DNA of 55,038 nt. It comes from Candidatus Colinaster equi. Lineage in GTDB: Bacteria; Bacillota; Clostridia; Lachnospirales; Lachnospiraceae. Positions 1 through 8,435 of the stretch are shown piece after piece. The notes beneath the pieces were generated by a model. It worked only from the letters and a program-made list of their open reading frames with translations, made no database searches and was not told where the DNA came from. The stretch lies in assembly GCA_018064425.1 (NCBI GenBank), contig JAGHVF010000026.1, positions 1 to 55,038 on the forward strand, in the 5' to 3' direction. The stretch's first letter is position 1, and each line of letters starts with the position of its first letter. The position numbers and the translations under genes were made by a program.

Positions 1-1151
1 TTGCTAGTATTGCATCTGAAAATAACCTTGATATGTTAAAGGCTTATTCAGTAATAGATATTCTAAGTTACGCATCAGACTGTACAGATGAGGAAGCTAA
101 CGAGATAAGTATAGAATATATAAACACTATTAGTGGTGTTACTGGTACGAAACCAATTGAAGAGCAGGCATATGACTTTGTGAATGATACATATAACGAA
201 TTAGTAGGAGATATGTATGCAAGGAGCACATTTACAGAAGAAGAAAAGCAAGCTATAGAGGAAAATGTATATGATATGATTGACATCTTCAGAGAAAGAA
301 TGAAGGTGAACGATTGGTTAAGTGAAGAAACTAGAAATACAGCAATTGAAAAGCTTAATAGCATGGATGTTAACATAGGCTATCCGGAAGAAATGTTAAA
401 TGACTTTTCAGGAATTAAATATGATAATAATAAGGATTTCTTTCAGAACATGCTTGCAATAAGAAGCGAAGACGAAAAAGCGTGGAAATTTGCAGCAGGA
501 AAGAAGTTTAACAAAAAAGCGTGGGGAGCTATCATGTCTGCCGCTACAGTAAATGCATGTTATGTACCAAGTCAGAATAGTATTAATTTCCCTGCGGCAA
601 TTTTAAGAAAGCCATATTATGATAAGGACGCAACACTTGCCTATAATATGGGCGGAATAGGTATTGTTATTGGTCATGAAATGTCACATGCCTTTGACAC
701 AAACGGAAGCCAGTATGATAAAGATGGAAACTTAGTTAACTGGTGGACAGATGAAGACAGAGAAGCTTTCAGACAAAGGACTAAAGCGGTTGGGGAACGA
801 TACGCAATGTATGAAATACTCGATGGCGAGTCACCTAACGCTGACCTTGTAATTACGGAGACTGTTGCTGACCTCGCCGGAACTTCAGTTGTTCTTGATC
901 TTTTGGCAGGGAAGGAAAAGGAAGGAATCCAAGTTAATTATGAAGACTTCTTTATTGCGGATGCTACATGCTGGAGAAGACTTCTTACAAAGAATGTTGT
1001 ACAAGAGAAATTAAAGACTGATTATCATGCACCGGATTTCCTTCGTGTAAATGTTAATGTATCACAGTTCGATAAGTTCTATGAGACTTTTGATATAAAA
1101 GAAGGTGACAGAATGTATACGAAGCCAGAAGACAGACTGAGCGTATGGTAA
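1..1151 (+). CDS. M13-family zinc metallopeptidase (PepO/neprilysin-like), 5' end outside window
   Basis: The reading frame is open to the left edge, so the gene starts upstream; the first in-window Met is at 33. About the C-terminal 380 residues are present. Seen: the substrate-binding stretch CYVPSQNSINFPAAIL, the zinc motif HEMSH (in VIGHEMSHAFD) that supplies two His ligands and the catalytic Glu, the downstream ETVAD motif that supplies the third zinc ligand, and the terminal Trp typical of the family. M13 enzymes are endopeptidases acting on short peptides, in the cytoplasm or anchored outside; the missing N-terminus would decide which. No clear terminator follows the stop. Confidence 0.95.
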   Translation, partial: ASIASENNLDMLKAYSVIDILSYASDCTDEEANEISIEYINTISGVTGTKPIEEQAYDFVNDTYNELVGDMYARSTFTEEEKQAIEENVYDMIDIFRERMKVNDWLSEETRNTAIEKLNSMDVNIGYPEEMLNDFSGIKYDNNKDFFQNMLAIRSEDEKAWKFAAGKKFNKKAWGAIMSAATVNACYVPSQNSINFPAAILRKPYYDKDATLAYNMGGIGIVIGHEMSHAFDTNGSQYDKDGNLVNWWTDEDREAFRQRTKAVGERYAMYEILDGESPNADLVITETVADLAGTSVVLDLLAGKEKEGIQVNYEDFFIADATCWRRLLTKNVVQEKLKTDYHAPDFLRVNVNVSQFDKFYETFDIKEGDRMYTKPEDRLSVW

Positions 1152-1322
1152 TTATTTTATAGCTAATATAGATTGAATTCAAGAATAGAATATCAAAGCT
1201 CCTATACTAATGCTTTCATCAAAAAATGATACTGTGTGGCCTTCATATGAATAGGAATATAGAAATCCTATTTGTCTCTCTAAGATATGAGTGAAAAAGA
1301 GGTTACTTTATGAAATTCTGCT

Positions 1323-1383
1323 TATCAACTATTGGTTGAGTACGGTATTGTATTGTTTTTTTACAATATCAACTGTTGGTTCA
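1323..1383. repeat. Direct repeat pair upstream of the Xre regulator gene
   Basis: TATCAACTATTGGTTGA (1323-1339) and TATCAACTGTTGGTTCA (1367-1383) match at 15 of 17 positions and lie 44 bp apart, start to start. Each is close to a CAAC-GTTG dyad. Between them is a small hairpin, TATTGT-T6-ACAATA (1351-1368). Their place just ahead of a helix-turn-helix gene suggests operators for autoregulation. The rest of 1152-1438 shows no gene. Confidence 0.4.
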
Positions 1384-1438
1384 TGACATAAAAATGAGAT
1401 ATAAGATAGAGTTTATATCGAAAGGAGGGTTCCCGAAA

Positions 1439-1906
1439 ATGAATCAGGAAAAAATAGGTAAATTTATCGCATTATGTAGAAAAGAATGTGGGTATACTCA
1501 GGCGACTCTTGCCGAAAAACTTGGGATAACTGATAGAGCAGTTTCAAAGTGGGAGACAGGAAAAAGTATGCCGGATGTATCTTTAATGCTTGAATTATGC
1601 AATCTATTAAAAATAAGTGTTAATGAACTCCTGACAGGGGACTATATTGCTATGGATAACTATAAACAAAAGGCAGAAGAAAATTTAATTGAGTTGCAAG
1701 GGAAAAAAGAAAAGGCAAATAAAAGTCTATTACGAACAGAACTGGTATGGTTGGTAATTGCGATACTTCTCGTACCTGTGCATGGGATGATAAATTACTA
1801 CTATCCCAATAATAATGGTACAGGTGTTGGATTATTGCTTGCAATTATCGGAATCATAATGTTTGTTATTTATTTCTTCCGTCATTATGAGATTAAACTT
1901 AAATAA
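1439..1906 (+). CDS. Xre-family helix-turn-helix regulator with C-terminal membrane anchor
   Basis: The start at 1439 is chosen for the strong AAAGGAGGG at 1421-1429; an in-frame upstream start at 1376 would run through the repeat pair and is rejected. The product is 155 residues. An N-terminal Xre/Cro HTH (residues about 7-60, with GYTQATLAEKLGITDRAVSK and WETGKSMPDV) is followed by a charged linker and two hydrophobic segments (about 100-116 and 128-147). Such HTH-TM proteins are common in clostridia and are thought to be DNA-binding regulators tethered to the membrane; the signal they sense is unknown. It is monocistronic and convergent with the fru operon. Confidence 0.85.
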   Translation: MNQEKIGKFIALCRKECGYTQATLAEKLGITDRAVSKWETGKSMPDVSLMLELCNLLKISVNELLTGDYIAMDNYKQKAEENLIELQGKKEKANKSLLRTELVWLVIAILLVPVHGMINYYYPNNNGTGVGLLLAIIGIIMFVIYFFRHYEIKLK

Positions 1907-1945
1907 TAAATCTACACTACATAGCCAAATTATATTGAATTGTTT

Positions 1946-2019
1946 AGAAGAATGACGAAATACTAGTTCATTAAAGTATAGGTTTCTCATTTTGAAACTA
2001 TTACATTAGTCATTCTTCT
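1946..2019. terminator. Inverted repeat at the fru operon 3' end, possible two-way terminator
   Basis: AGAAGAATGAC (1946-1956) and its exact complement GTCATTCTTCT (2009-2019) flank the fruR stop codon, with an inner GTTTC-N7-GAAAC hairpin (1982-1998). The second arm lies inside the last codons of fruR. It sits between convergent genes, but no clear T-tract follows, so termination is only a suggestion. Confidence 0.35.
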
Positions 2020-2733
2020 ATACGATTCATCTATTTCGGAATCTGTAATAACTTTGGCATCATCAAAATCAGCAAAAGCTATAGAAGTGACATTTCCGAA
2101 TTTCTCATGATCTGCTAAAACAAATCTCTCACGACTATTCTCAACAGCAACGCTCTTTATCACAGCCTCGCTATTATCAGGTGTTGTATATCCCTGTAAA
2201 GGATGAACCCCATTTGCTCCTATAAAGCCCTTAGTGAAATGAAATCTGCTAAGCGTAAGAAGTGCCTCACTTCCTACAACTGCCTCAGTAATTCCCTTCA
2301 TTTCTCCACCAAGTATAATAACCTTTATATTCTTAAGTGATAGCTTTCTAGCATGATTCACCGCATTTGTTACTACTGTAATGTTAGGTGCATCAAGATA
2401 ATCAATCATACAGCCCGTCGTAGTTCCTGCATCAAGATAAATGAAATCTCCTTCTTCTACAAGTGATGCTGCATATTTTGCAATTTGATGCTTTTCGTTA
2501 ATACATACAGTTTCTTTTTGCGAGACTGATAATTCGCTTGTAGAAAGTGTACTGCTCGTTAATATTGCGCCTCCAAATACTTTTGTCAGCTTTTTTGCTT
2601 TATCAAGTTCTGTAAGGTCACGTCTTGCCGTTGATTCAGATATATTCAGAGTCTCTCTAATCTCTGTCAGTGTAACGCTTCCTTTTTCTTTTAATAGCTT
2701 TAAAATAATCTCATGCCTCTGCTCAGTAAGCAT
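1987..2733 (-). CDS. fruR: DeoR-family transcriptional regulator of the fructose operon
   Basis: 248 residues. The N-terminal DeoR winged HTH (MLTEQRHEIILKLLKEKG, then ISESTARRDLTELD) is followed by a DeoRC sugar-phosphate sensor domain with the usual DAGTTT-type phosphate-binding loop, GGE and GANG motifs. DeoR regulators of fructose operons respond to fructose 1-phosphate, which is the product of the FruA-encoded transporter here. It is the last gene of the operon, 54 bp after ptsI, so it would be co-transcribed and control itself. The likely binding sites are the direct repeats at 7651-7680. The ribosome binding site GGAGG sits about 11 nt before the ATG, which is a little long. Confidence 0.9.
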   Translation of the reverse strand: MLTEQRHEIILKLLKEKGSVTLTEIRETLNISESTARRDLTELDKAKKLTKVFGGAILTSSTLSTSELSVSQKETVCINEKHQIAKYAASLVEEGDFIYLDAGTTTGCMIDYLDAPNITVVTNAVNHARKLSLKNIKVIILGGEMKGITEAVVGSEALLTLSRFHFTKGFIGANGVHPLQGYTTPDNSEAVIKSVAVENSRERFVLADHEKFGNVTSIAFADFDDAKVITDSEIDESYRRMTNVIVSK

Positions 2734-2787
2734 AATGCTCTTGTCCTCCCAAACATATGTCTCAGATTATATTAACTATACGGACTA

Positions 2788-4416
2788 TCAATTGCAAGCT
2801 CTTGAATCTAATATCTGCTTTCTTACCGGAAGAACCAACCCCGGTGATACTGACAATTCATCTACTCCCATAGCAATAAACTCATGAGTCAAAGAAGTAT
2901 CCCCGGCCAATTCACCACAGATACCCGCCCAAATTCCGGCTTCATGTGCATTATCAACAACTAATTTAATCATCTTCAATACAGCCGGATGATGTGAATC
3001 ATAAAATGTATCCAGCTTCGAATTCTGGCGATCAATTGCCAGCGTATACTGAGTAAGGTCATTAGTTCCTATACTAAAAAAGTCTACCAACTTTGCCAGT
3101 TCATCACTAATCATAACTGCTGCCGGAGTCTCTATCATTATTCCGGTAGCAGGGTTACCTATCTCAATTCCCTGAGATTTCAATTCACGCTTTACCTCAT
3201 TCTCCATTTCTCTAATTCTATTAATCTCTCTTACACTTGTTATCATTGGATACATTATCGCCAAGTTGCCATACGCACTTGCACGGTACAAAGCTCTAAG
3301 CTGTGTCTTAAATATTTCCGGTCTACTTAAACAGATTCTAATGGCACGACATCCCATTGCAGGATTCTCTTCATGTTCCATTTCAAAATAGTCACACTGC
3401 TTATCAGCACCGATATCAAGCGTTCTGATAATAACAGGCTTGCCAGCCATTGTCTCTAATACTGCTTTATATACCGCAAGTTGTTCTTCTTCCGTTGGAA
3501 ATCTATCTTTCTCCAAATATACAAATTCACTTCTAAAAAGTCCTATGCCTGCAGCATCATTAGCAAGTACCTGTGCTAAATCCTTGCTGTTTCCAATATT
3601 AGCGTACAATCGTATTTTCTTTCCATCGACTGTAACCGTCTCTTTTCCTTTGAGAGAGAGGAGGAGCTGCTTTTTCTCCAGCTCCTCATTCAAAAGGGTT
3701 TTATATTTCTCAATAATGATGTCATCAGGATCAACTATAAATACACCACTATTTCCATCAACAATTCCCAGCTTACCGTCCAACTCCTTCGTAATTATAA
3801 AGTCAGTGTCAATAAGCGATGGGATTCCCATAGTTCGCGAAAGAATCGCTGTATGAGAATTAACTGATCCCTGAGTTGTTACAAAAGAAATCACCATATC
3901 CTTATCCATCTGAACTGTTTCAGAAGGAGCCAAATCCTCTGCTACAACAATAACTGATTCATCTCCTGACACACTAGCATTTTTCTTCCCGGATAAAATA
4001 CTGATTAATCTCTCTCCAACATCCTTAACATCAGCAACTCTGCCACTCATATAGTCATCATTCATTGCAGAGAACATCTGCGCAAAATTATCCGCTGTCA
4101 TGGCTATGGCATATTCTGCATTAACCTGCTGTGTCTCAATTATGCTATTTATAGAATCAATAAAATCATCATCTTGAATCATTGTCTGATGGAATCCGAA
4201 TATGCCGGCATTGGCTTCGCCTACTTCCTTAACAGCTTTTTCATATAAGTCACTAAGATCTGACAATGCCATCTCTGATGCCTTTGCATATCTCTCTTTC
4301 TCAGCTTCAGTATCAGTCACCCTAACTCGTTTTACCTGCTGCTGATTCTTCTCATATATTGAAATTCTACCAATAGCTATTCCTCTGAATACACTTTTTC
4401 CTACATATTTTTCCAT
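2788..4416 (-). CDS. ptsI: PTS enzyme I (phosphoenolpyruvate-protein phosphotransferase)
   Basis: 542 residues, a little shorter than the usual 570. It takes phosphate from phosphoenolpyruvate and passes it to HPr in the cytoplasm. Seen: the phosphohistidine motif GSVNSHTAILSRTMGIPSL with His188, the PEP-binding region GIGLFRSEFVYL and GCRAIRICL, the signature FFSIGTNDLTQYTLAIDR, and the catalytic Cys in ICGELAGD near the C-terminus. It lies 19 bp downstream of ptsH. Finding ptsI inside a fructose operon, rather than in a general ptsHI operon, suggests either a dedicated phosphorelay or that this locus serves the whole cell. The rest of the genome would decide. Confidence 0.95.
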   Translation of the reverse strand: MEKYVGKSVFRGIAIGRISIYEKNQQQVKRVRVTDTEAEKERYAKASEMALSDLSDLYEKAVKEVGEANAGIFGFHQTMIQDDDFIDSINSIIETQQVNAEYAIAMTADNFAQMFSAMNDDYMSGRVADVKDVGERLISILSGKKNASVSGDESVIVVAEDLAPSETVQMDKDMVISFVTTQGSVNSHTAILSRTMGIPSLIDTDFIITKELDGKLGIVDGNSGVFIVDPDDIIIEKYKTLLNEELEKKQLLLSLKGKETVTVDGKKIRLYANIGNSKDLAQVLANDAAGIGLFRSEFVYLEKDRFPTEEEQLAVYKAVLETMAGKPVIIRTLDIGADKQCDYFEMEHEENPAMGCRAIRICLSRPEIFKTQLRALYRASAYGNLAIMYPMITSVREINRIREMENEVKRELKSQGIEIGNPATGIMIETPAAVMISDELAKLVDFFSIGTNDLTQYTLAIDRQNSKLDTFYDSHHPAVLKMIKLVVDNAHEAGIWAGICGELAGDTSLTHEFIAMGVDELSVSPGLVLPVRKQILDSRACN

Positions 4417-4435
4417 ATGAATGGTACTCCCTTAA

Positions 4436-4693
4436 CTATAACTTTGTAGCAACAAAGTCTGTGAAAGCTTCCATAGCTGCATCTTCATCATCACCATCAA
4501 AAGCGAATGTAACAGTATTGCCACACTTAATTCCAAGCGCCATAATCGTGAAAACTCTTTTACAGTCACCTACCCTACCATCAAAAATAATACTAATAGA
4601 GCTCTGGTAATTTTTAGCCAGTTTTACCAATTCAGTCGCCGGACGAGCGTGAACTCCTTCCGGATCAGCGATAACATGATTGAATTCTTTCAT
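4436..4693 (-). CDS. ptsH: HPr phosphocarrier with Arg in place of regulatory Ser46
   Basis: 85 residues. The active-site region DPEGVHARPAT carries His15, which receives phosphate from enzyme I and hands it to EIIA. In low-GC Gram-positives Ser46 (context KSIMGVMSLG) is phosphorylated by HPr kinase to trigger CcpA carbon catabolite repression. Here the aligned stretch reads KRVFTIMALG, so position 46 is Arg and no other Ser or Thr takes its place except Thr49. This HPr can therefore still feed transport but should be blind to HPr kinase. The gene lies between fruA and ptsI, 27 bp after fruA. Confidence 0.93.
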   Translation of the reverse strand: MKEFNHVIADPEGVHARPATELVKLAKNYQSSISIIFDGRVGDCKRVFTIMALGIKCGNTVTFAFDGDDEDAAMEAFTDFVATKL

Positions 4694-4720
4694 ATAACAT
4701 ACCTCAATAAATTCTACTTT

Positions 4721-6619
4721 CTATTCCTCAACTCTCTTCTTGAATGCTCCAAGAAGGATAGCTCCTACAACTGTTCCTATTACAAGGGCAAGAAGATAGA
4801 GAAGTGCATTGCCTACCACTGGGAATACGAAAATTCCACCATGTGGAGCCATCAATGTACACTTAAAGAGCATACTAAGTAATCCGGCTATACCTGAACT
4901 AATCATACATGCAGGAAGAACCTTAAACGGATCTGCCGCTGCATATGGAATAGCACCCTCTGTAATAAATGCAAGTCCCATAATGAAGTTTGTTGGACCA
5001 GATTCTCTCTCTTCCTTTGTGAACTTATTCTTAAAAAGAATTGTGGCAAGAGCAATAGCACACGGAGGAACCATACCACCTACCATTACAGAAGCCATAA
5101 TATCATAGCTACCTGCTGCGATTGCTCCAACACCAAATACATACGCTGCCTTGTTAAATGGGCCACCCATATCGATTGCCATCATGGCTGCAAGTACAAA
5201 TCCCAGCAAAAGCTTGCTCGAATCGCCCATGCTTGTCAGTCCTGAATTAAGAGCTGTATTAATGAATCCCATTATTGGTTCAACAACATACATCATAACT
5301 ACACCGGTTGTAAAAATACCCACGAGCGGATAAATAAGAACCGGAGCTATTTTCTCAATAGCGGATGGAAGTCTGTCGCAAAGTTTTCTTAACATCTTAA
5401 TTATGTACCCTGCCAGGAAACCTGCAACAATAGCTCCTAAGAAACCTGATTTACCGTTAGCTGCAATTGAACCACCGATAAAACCAAGTGCAAGAGCCGG
5501 TCTGTCGCCTATTGCCATAGCAATATATCCTGCCAGAATTGGAAGCATAAATCCAAATGCCGTACCACCAATTGACTTGAATAATGCCGCTGCCGGAGTA
5601 ATCGAACCAAAGTTACCTCTATCTGCTTCAGAAAGAGAATTAAGATCAATTCCGAGTCCATCAATAAGGAACGCAATAGCTATAAGAATACCACCACCTA
5701 CTACGAATGGAAGCATATGCGATACACCATTCATAAGCTGCGTATATATCTGATGTGCTACACTACCGTTTGATGACTTCTGTACTGCAGCATTACCATT
5801 CTTAGCATGATAGACAGATACATTTCCGTGAAGCGCTCTGTCAACAAGCTGATCTCCCTTATTAATTCCTTCTGACACAGCACACTCGATTACACGCTTT
5901 CCATCAAATCTATCCATTGGAACCTGCGCATCTGCTGCGACAATAATACATGTTGCGTTAGCAATCTCTTCTGCTGTAAGAACATTCTTAGCACCACCAG
6001 AGCCTCTTGTCTCAACTTTAACAGATGCCCCTGCCTTTCTTGCTGCCTTCTCAATCCCCTCGGCTGCCATATAAGTGTGCGCGATTCCTGTAGGGCATGA
6101 TGTAACGGCAAGGATTGATGGCCTATTACCGCCTACTGAAAATTTCTCATTGACACTCTTAGTCTGAACATCAGCAATATCAATAATTGATCGGAACTCG
6201 TCAACTGACTTGGCTCTTCTCAATTTGTCTGCAAACTTCTCATCCATCATAAGCATTGAAAGCTTGCTCAATACATCAACATGTACATTGTCGCCTGTAT
6301 CAGGAGCAGCAATTAGAAATAACAGTGTAACCGGTTCACCGTCAAGGCTGTTGAATTCTACGCCATTCTTAATAACCATCGCTGCAAGTCCCGGTTTATT
6401 AACAGCACTGCATTTACCGTGCGGAACCGCAATTCCTTCACCACTTCCTGTCGTTCCTTCCTCTTCTCTTGCGAATACCTGTGCACGGTACTCATCCACA
6501 TTATCAATTTTTCCACTCTTTACCATAAGTTCTATGGCCTGATTAAGAGCATCTTCCTTTGATGTACAAGAAGCAGTCAGATTGATACTTCTTACATCAA
6601 GCAAATCTGTGATACGCAT
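4721..6619 (-). CDS. fruA: Fructose-specific PTS permease EIIABC
   Basis: 632 residues in the order EIIA-EIIB-EIIC. EIIA (about 1-145) has its phospho-His in GEGIAVPHGKC (His68). EIIB (about 165-265) has its phospho-Cys in AVTSCPTGIAHTYMAAEGIE (Cys175). EIIC (about 285-632) is a multi-helix membrane channel, starting near residue 290, with GGPFNKAAYVFG and EGAIPYAAADPF motifs of the fructose family. It brings fructose in as fructose 1-phosphate, the substrate of the fruK product encoded 11 bp upstream. The single-chain IIABC form has no separate EIIA gene nearby, which is complete for function. Confidence 0.96.
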   Translation of the reverse strand: MRITDLLDVRSINLTASCTSKEDALNQAIELMVKSGKIDNVDEYRAQVFAREEEGTTGSGEGIAVPHGKCSAVNKPGLAAMVIKNGVEFNSLDGEPVTLLFLIAAPDTGDNVHVDVLSKLSMLMMDEKFADKLRRAKSVDEFRSIIDIADVQTKSVNEKFSVGGNRPSILAVTSCPTGIAHTYMAAEGIEKAARKAGASVKVETRGSGGAKNVLTAEEIANATCIIVAADAQVPMDRFDGKRVIECAVSEGINKGDQLVDRALHGNVSVYHAKNGNAAVQKSSNGSVAHQIYTQLMNGVSHMLPFVVGGGILIAIAFLIDGLGIDLNSLSEADRGNFGSITPAAALFKSIGGTAFGFMLPILAGYIAMAIGDRPALALGFIGGSIAANGKSGFLGAIVAGFLAGYIIKMLRKLCDRLPSAIEKIAPVLIYPLVGIFTTGVVMMYVVEPIMGFINTALNSGLTSMGDSSKLLLGFVLAAMMAIDMGGPFNKAAYVFGVGAIAAGSYDIMASVMVGGMVPPCAIALATILFKNKFTKEERESGPTNFIMGLAFITEGAIPYAAADPFKVLPACMISSGIAGLLSMLFKCTLMAPHGGIFVFPVVGNALLYLLALVIGTVVGAILLGAFKKRVEE

Positions 6620-6630
6620 TATAGCCCTCC

Positions 6631-7557
6631 TTACATATTCACCACTTTATTAATCTCAACTTTTTTATAAACATCCTTAACTTCCGCCTCTGTCGCAAGA
6701 TTTTCAGAAAAGGCACTTGCACTTCCTGCTGCAACCCCCATTCTGAAAGCCTCAAGATAATCTTTACTGATTAGGTATCCGGCAACAAATCCTGCCACCA
6801 TTGAATCACCTGACCCCACTGAATTCTTGAGTTCACCCCTAGGAGCATCCGCCGCATATATCGAGCCATCCTTTGCAACGATTACAGCGCCCTGTCCTCC
6901 CATTGATACAATTACATTTTGCGCCCCCTGATCATGCAGCTCTTTAGCATATTTAACAACTTCTTCCCGGGATTTAATCGTTACGTTAAATATCTCACCA
7001 AGCTCATGATGATTTGGCTTAATTAAAAATGGTTTATACTTCAGAACATTGAGCAGTAGATTACTTGTAGCATCTACCACAATATCTATCTTCTTGTCAG
7101 ATATCCTCTCTAGTATGTCTTCATATGTATGATCTGACATACTTGTCGGAATACTTCCTGCAAGAATAAGCATATCTCCATCAATCATCCGATCTAGTAG
7201 CATATAGAGTTCATTAGTCTTATCTAATGTAATCTCCGGTCCTGCACCATTGATTTCTGTGCCATCAATGTTCTTAACTTTAACATTTATTCTAGACAGT
7301 CCATTCTCTATCTGAATGAAGTTTCCTATAACTCCATAGTCTTTAACACGTCTGCAAATCTCTCTACCTGTGAATCCTGCCACAAATCCAAGTGCAGTGC
7401 TTTCAATGCCAAGGTTCTTTAAGACAATAGAGGTATTTATTCCTTTTCCACCTGGCAGGATAAGCTCCGAGCCTGTCCGGTTAGTCATACCAAGTTCAAA
7501 ATTGTCAACAGACACAATATAATCTAGCGACGGATTGAATGTAACAGTGTAAATCAT
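6631..7557 (-). CDS. fruK: 1-phosphofructokinase
   Basis: 308 residues of the PfkB ribokinase family. It phosphorylates fructose 1-phosphate to fructose 1,6-bisphosphate with ATP, joining fructose uptake to glycolysis. Seen: the family start YTVTFNPSLDYIV, the sugar-binding GGKGINTSIVLKNLG, and the C-terminal ATP and anion-hole motif NSVGSGDSMVAGFVAGY with its catalytic Asp. It is the first gene of the five-gene operon and is followed by fruA after 11 bp. Confidence 0.96.
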   Translation of the reverse strand: MIYTVTFNPSLDYIVSVDNFELGMTNRTGSELILPGGKGINTSIVLKNLGIESTALGFVAGFTGREICRRVKDYGVIGNFIQIENGLSRINVKVKNIDGTEINGAGPEITLDKTNELYMLLDRMIDGDMLILAGSIPTSMSDHTYEDILERISDKKIDIVVDATSNLLLNVLKYKPFLIKPNHHELGEIFNVTIKSREEVVKYAKELHDQGAQNVIVSMGGQGAVIVAKDGSIYAADAPRGELKNSVGSGDSMVAGFVAGYLISKDYLEAFRMGVAAGSASAFSENLATEAEVKDVYKKVEINKVVNM

Positions 7558-7650
7558 CTTAAAAATGCAATTCCCTTCTTCTTTTTTGTTAAAGTTTCAA
7601 CAGAATCAATCATACTTATTCACGAACTATCCAATTACCACTTGTGTTCT

Positions 7651-7680
7651 TTGAACGATTATAACTCATTTTGACCGATT
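7651..7680. promoter_or_regulatory. Direct repeats around a -10 box: probable FruR operator and fru promoter
   Basis: TTGAACGATT (7651-7660) and TTGACCGATT (7671-7680) are the same 10-mer with one mismatch, spaced exactly 20 bp, i.e. two helical turns on one face. On the minus strand a perfect TATAAT (complement of 7658-7663) lies inside this array, so a protein bound to the repeats would cover the fru promoter. No good -35 box was seen at the usual distance. The A of the fruK start codon is about 95 bp downstream. DeoR-family proteins often bind direct repeats, which fits FruR. Confidence 0.55.
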
Positions 7681-7691
7681 TTGGATGTGTA

Positions 7692-7718
7692 ATTTGTCAT
7701 ATCTAATGCCTGACAAAT
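7692..7718. repeat. Inverted repeat ATTTGTCA-N11-TGACAAAT upstream of the fru promoter
   Basis: Two perfect 8-bp arms, 7692-7699 and 7711-7718, are separated by 11 bp and lie just upstream of the probable fru operator. The spacing suits a dimeric regulator rather than a terminator. A second dyad, TGGTTCA-T-TGAACCA (7763-7777), lies next to ACGGAGTCCGT (7754-7764). No known regulator was matched. Confidence 0.35.
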
Positions 7719-7840
7719 GTACTTATATTTGCATAAAAGATGAACTAAGAAGACGGAGTCCGTGGTTCATTGAACCATAAACTTCATCCCTAGTATATGA
7801 TCTTTCAAATAACTCAACTATAAATCAACACTGTGTTATA

Positions 7841-8118
7841 ATGTCCTTAGCAATAAAGGGAAGATACCTTGTGACAGTACCCGGGAGATTTGAATTTGTC
7901 TTTACACCCAAGCATGGATCCTGGCTGAACATGGTTGAAGGTTTTTTGGTAAAATGACCCGTCAGATGCTCCGAGGTATTCGTGTAAAAAGCAAAGAAGA
8001 ATTTATAAAACGAATTTATAAGTACTTTGAAGAGGCGAATGAGGAGCCTGTTGTATTTCATTGGAAATACAATCTAATTGATGAAGTGAGGATACAAAAG
8101 CATGAGTACACGAAATGA
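7841..8118 (+). pseudogene. IS630-family transposase, C-terminal remnant with frameshift
   Basis: The sequence translates as YLVTVPGRFEFVFTPKHGSW then LNMVEGF, which is the C-terminal DDE region of IS630-type transposases. At the T6 run in ggttttttggtaaaatg one base is missing; in the next frame it continues with KMTRQMLRGIRVKSKEEF and EEPVVFHWKYNLIDE to a stop at 8116-8118. The N-terminal two thirds and any inverted-repeat ends are absent. The remnant overlaps the start of the next gene by 17 bp. It marks an old insertion at the left border of the accessory region. Confidence 0.8.
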
Positions 8119-8353
8119 ATTATTGGATAATTTAGATAAGTTACATACAACTGAATTGGGGGCTGTTCGAATAAAAAGAAATCTGGCACTAGATGTAGAT
8201 GATGTTGTCGGATGGTGTAGAGATAAAATCAAATCAGATCATGCTGTTATTACACGAAGCGGAAAGAACTGGTATATCAATATAGAGACCTGCATAATAA
8301 CTGTAAATGGATATAGTTATACCATTATAACAGCCCACAAGGAGAAAAGATGA
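8102..8353 (+). CDS. DUF3781 family small protein
   Basis: 83 residues, recognised by NELLDNLDKLHTTELGAVRI, LDVDDVVGWCRDKI and ITVNGYSYTIITAHK, which match the DUF3781 family of Firmicutes. The function is unknown; the family is made of small soluble proteins with no catalytic motif I can name. The ATG at 8102 lies within the last codons of the transposase remnant, so its original upstream control region has probably been lost or replaced by IS-derived sequence. No good ribosome binding site was seen, so it may be poorly expressed. Confidence 0.7.
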   Translation: MSTRNELLDNLDKLHTTELGAVRIKRNLALDVDDVVGWCRDKIKSDHAVITRSGKNWYINIETCIITVNGYSYTIITAHKEKR

Positions 8354-8435
8354 CGTCCGAGATTAGTGTTGTAACGATTTATGTACTCGAAGCTTATATG
8401 AGATAATGTACAAAATGATTTTCGGAGGGACTAGT

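Noticed and set aside
5403-6542. Open frames on the plus strand opposite fruA
   Set aside because: Long shadows of a well-supported gene on the minus strand, without start signals.
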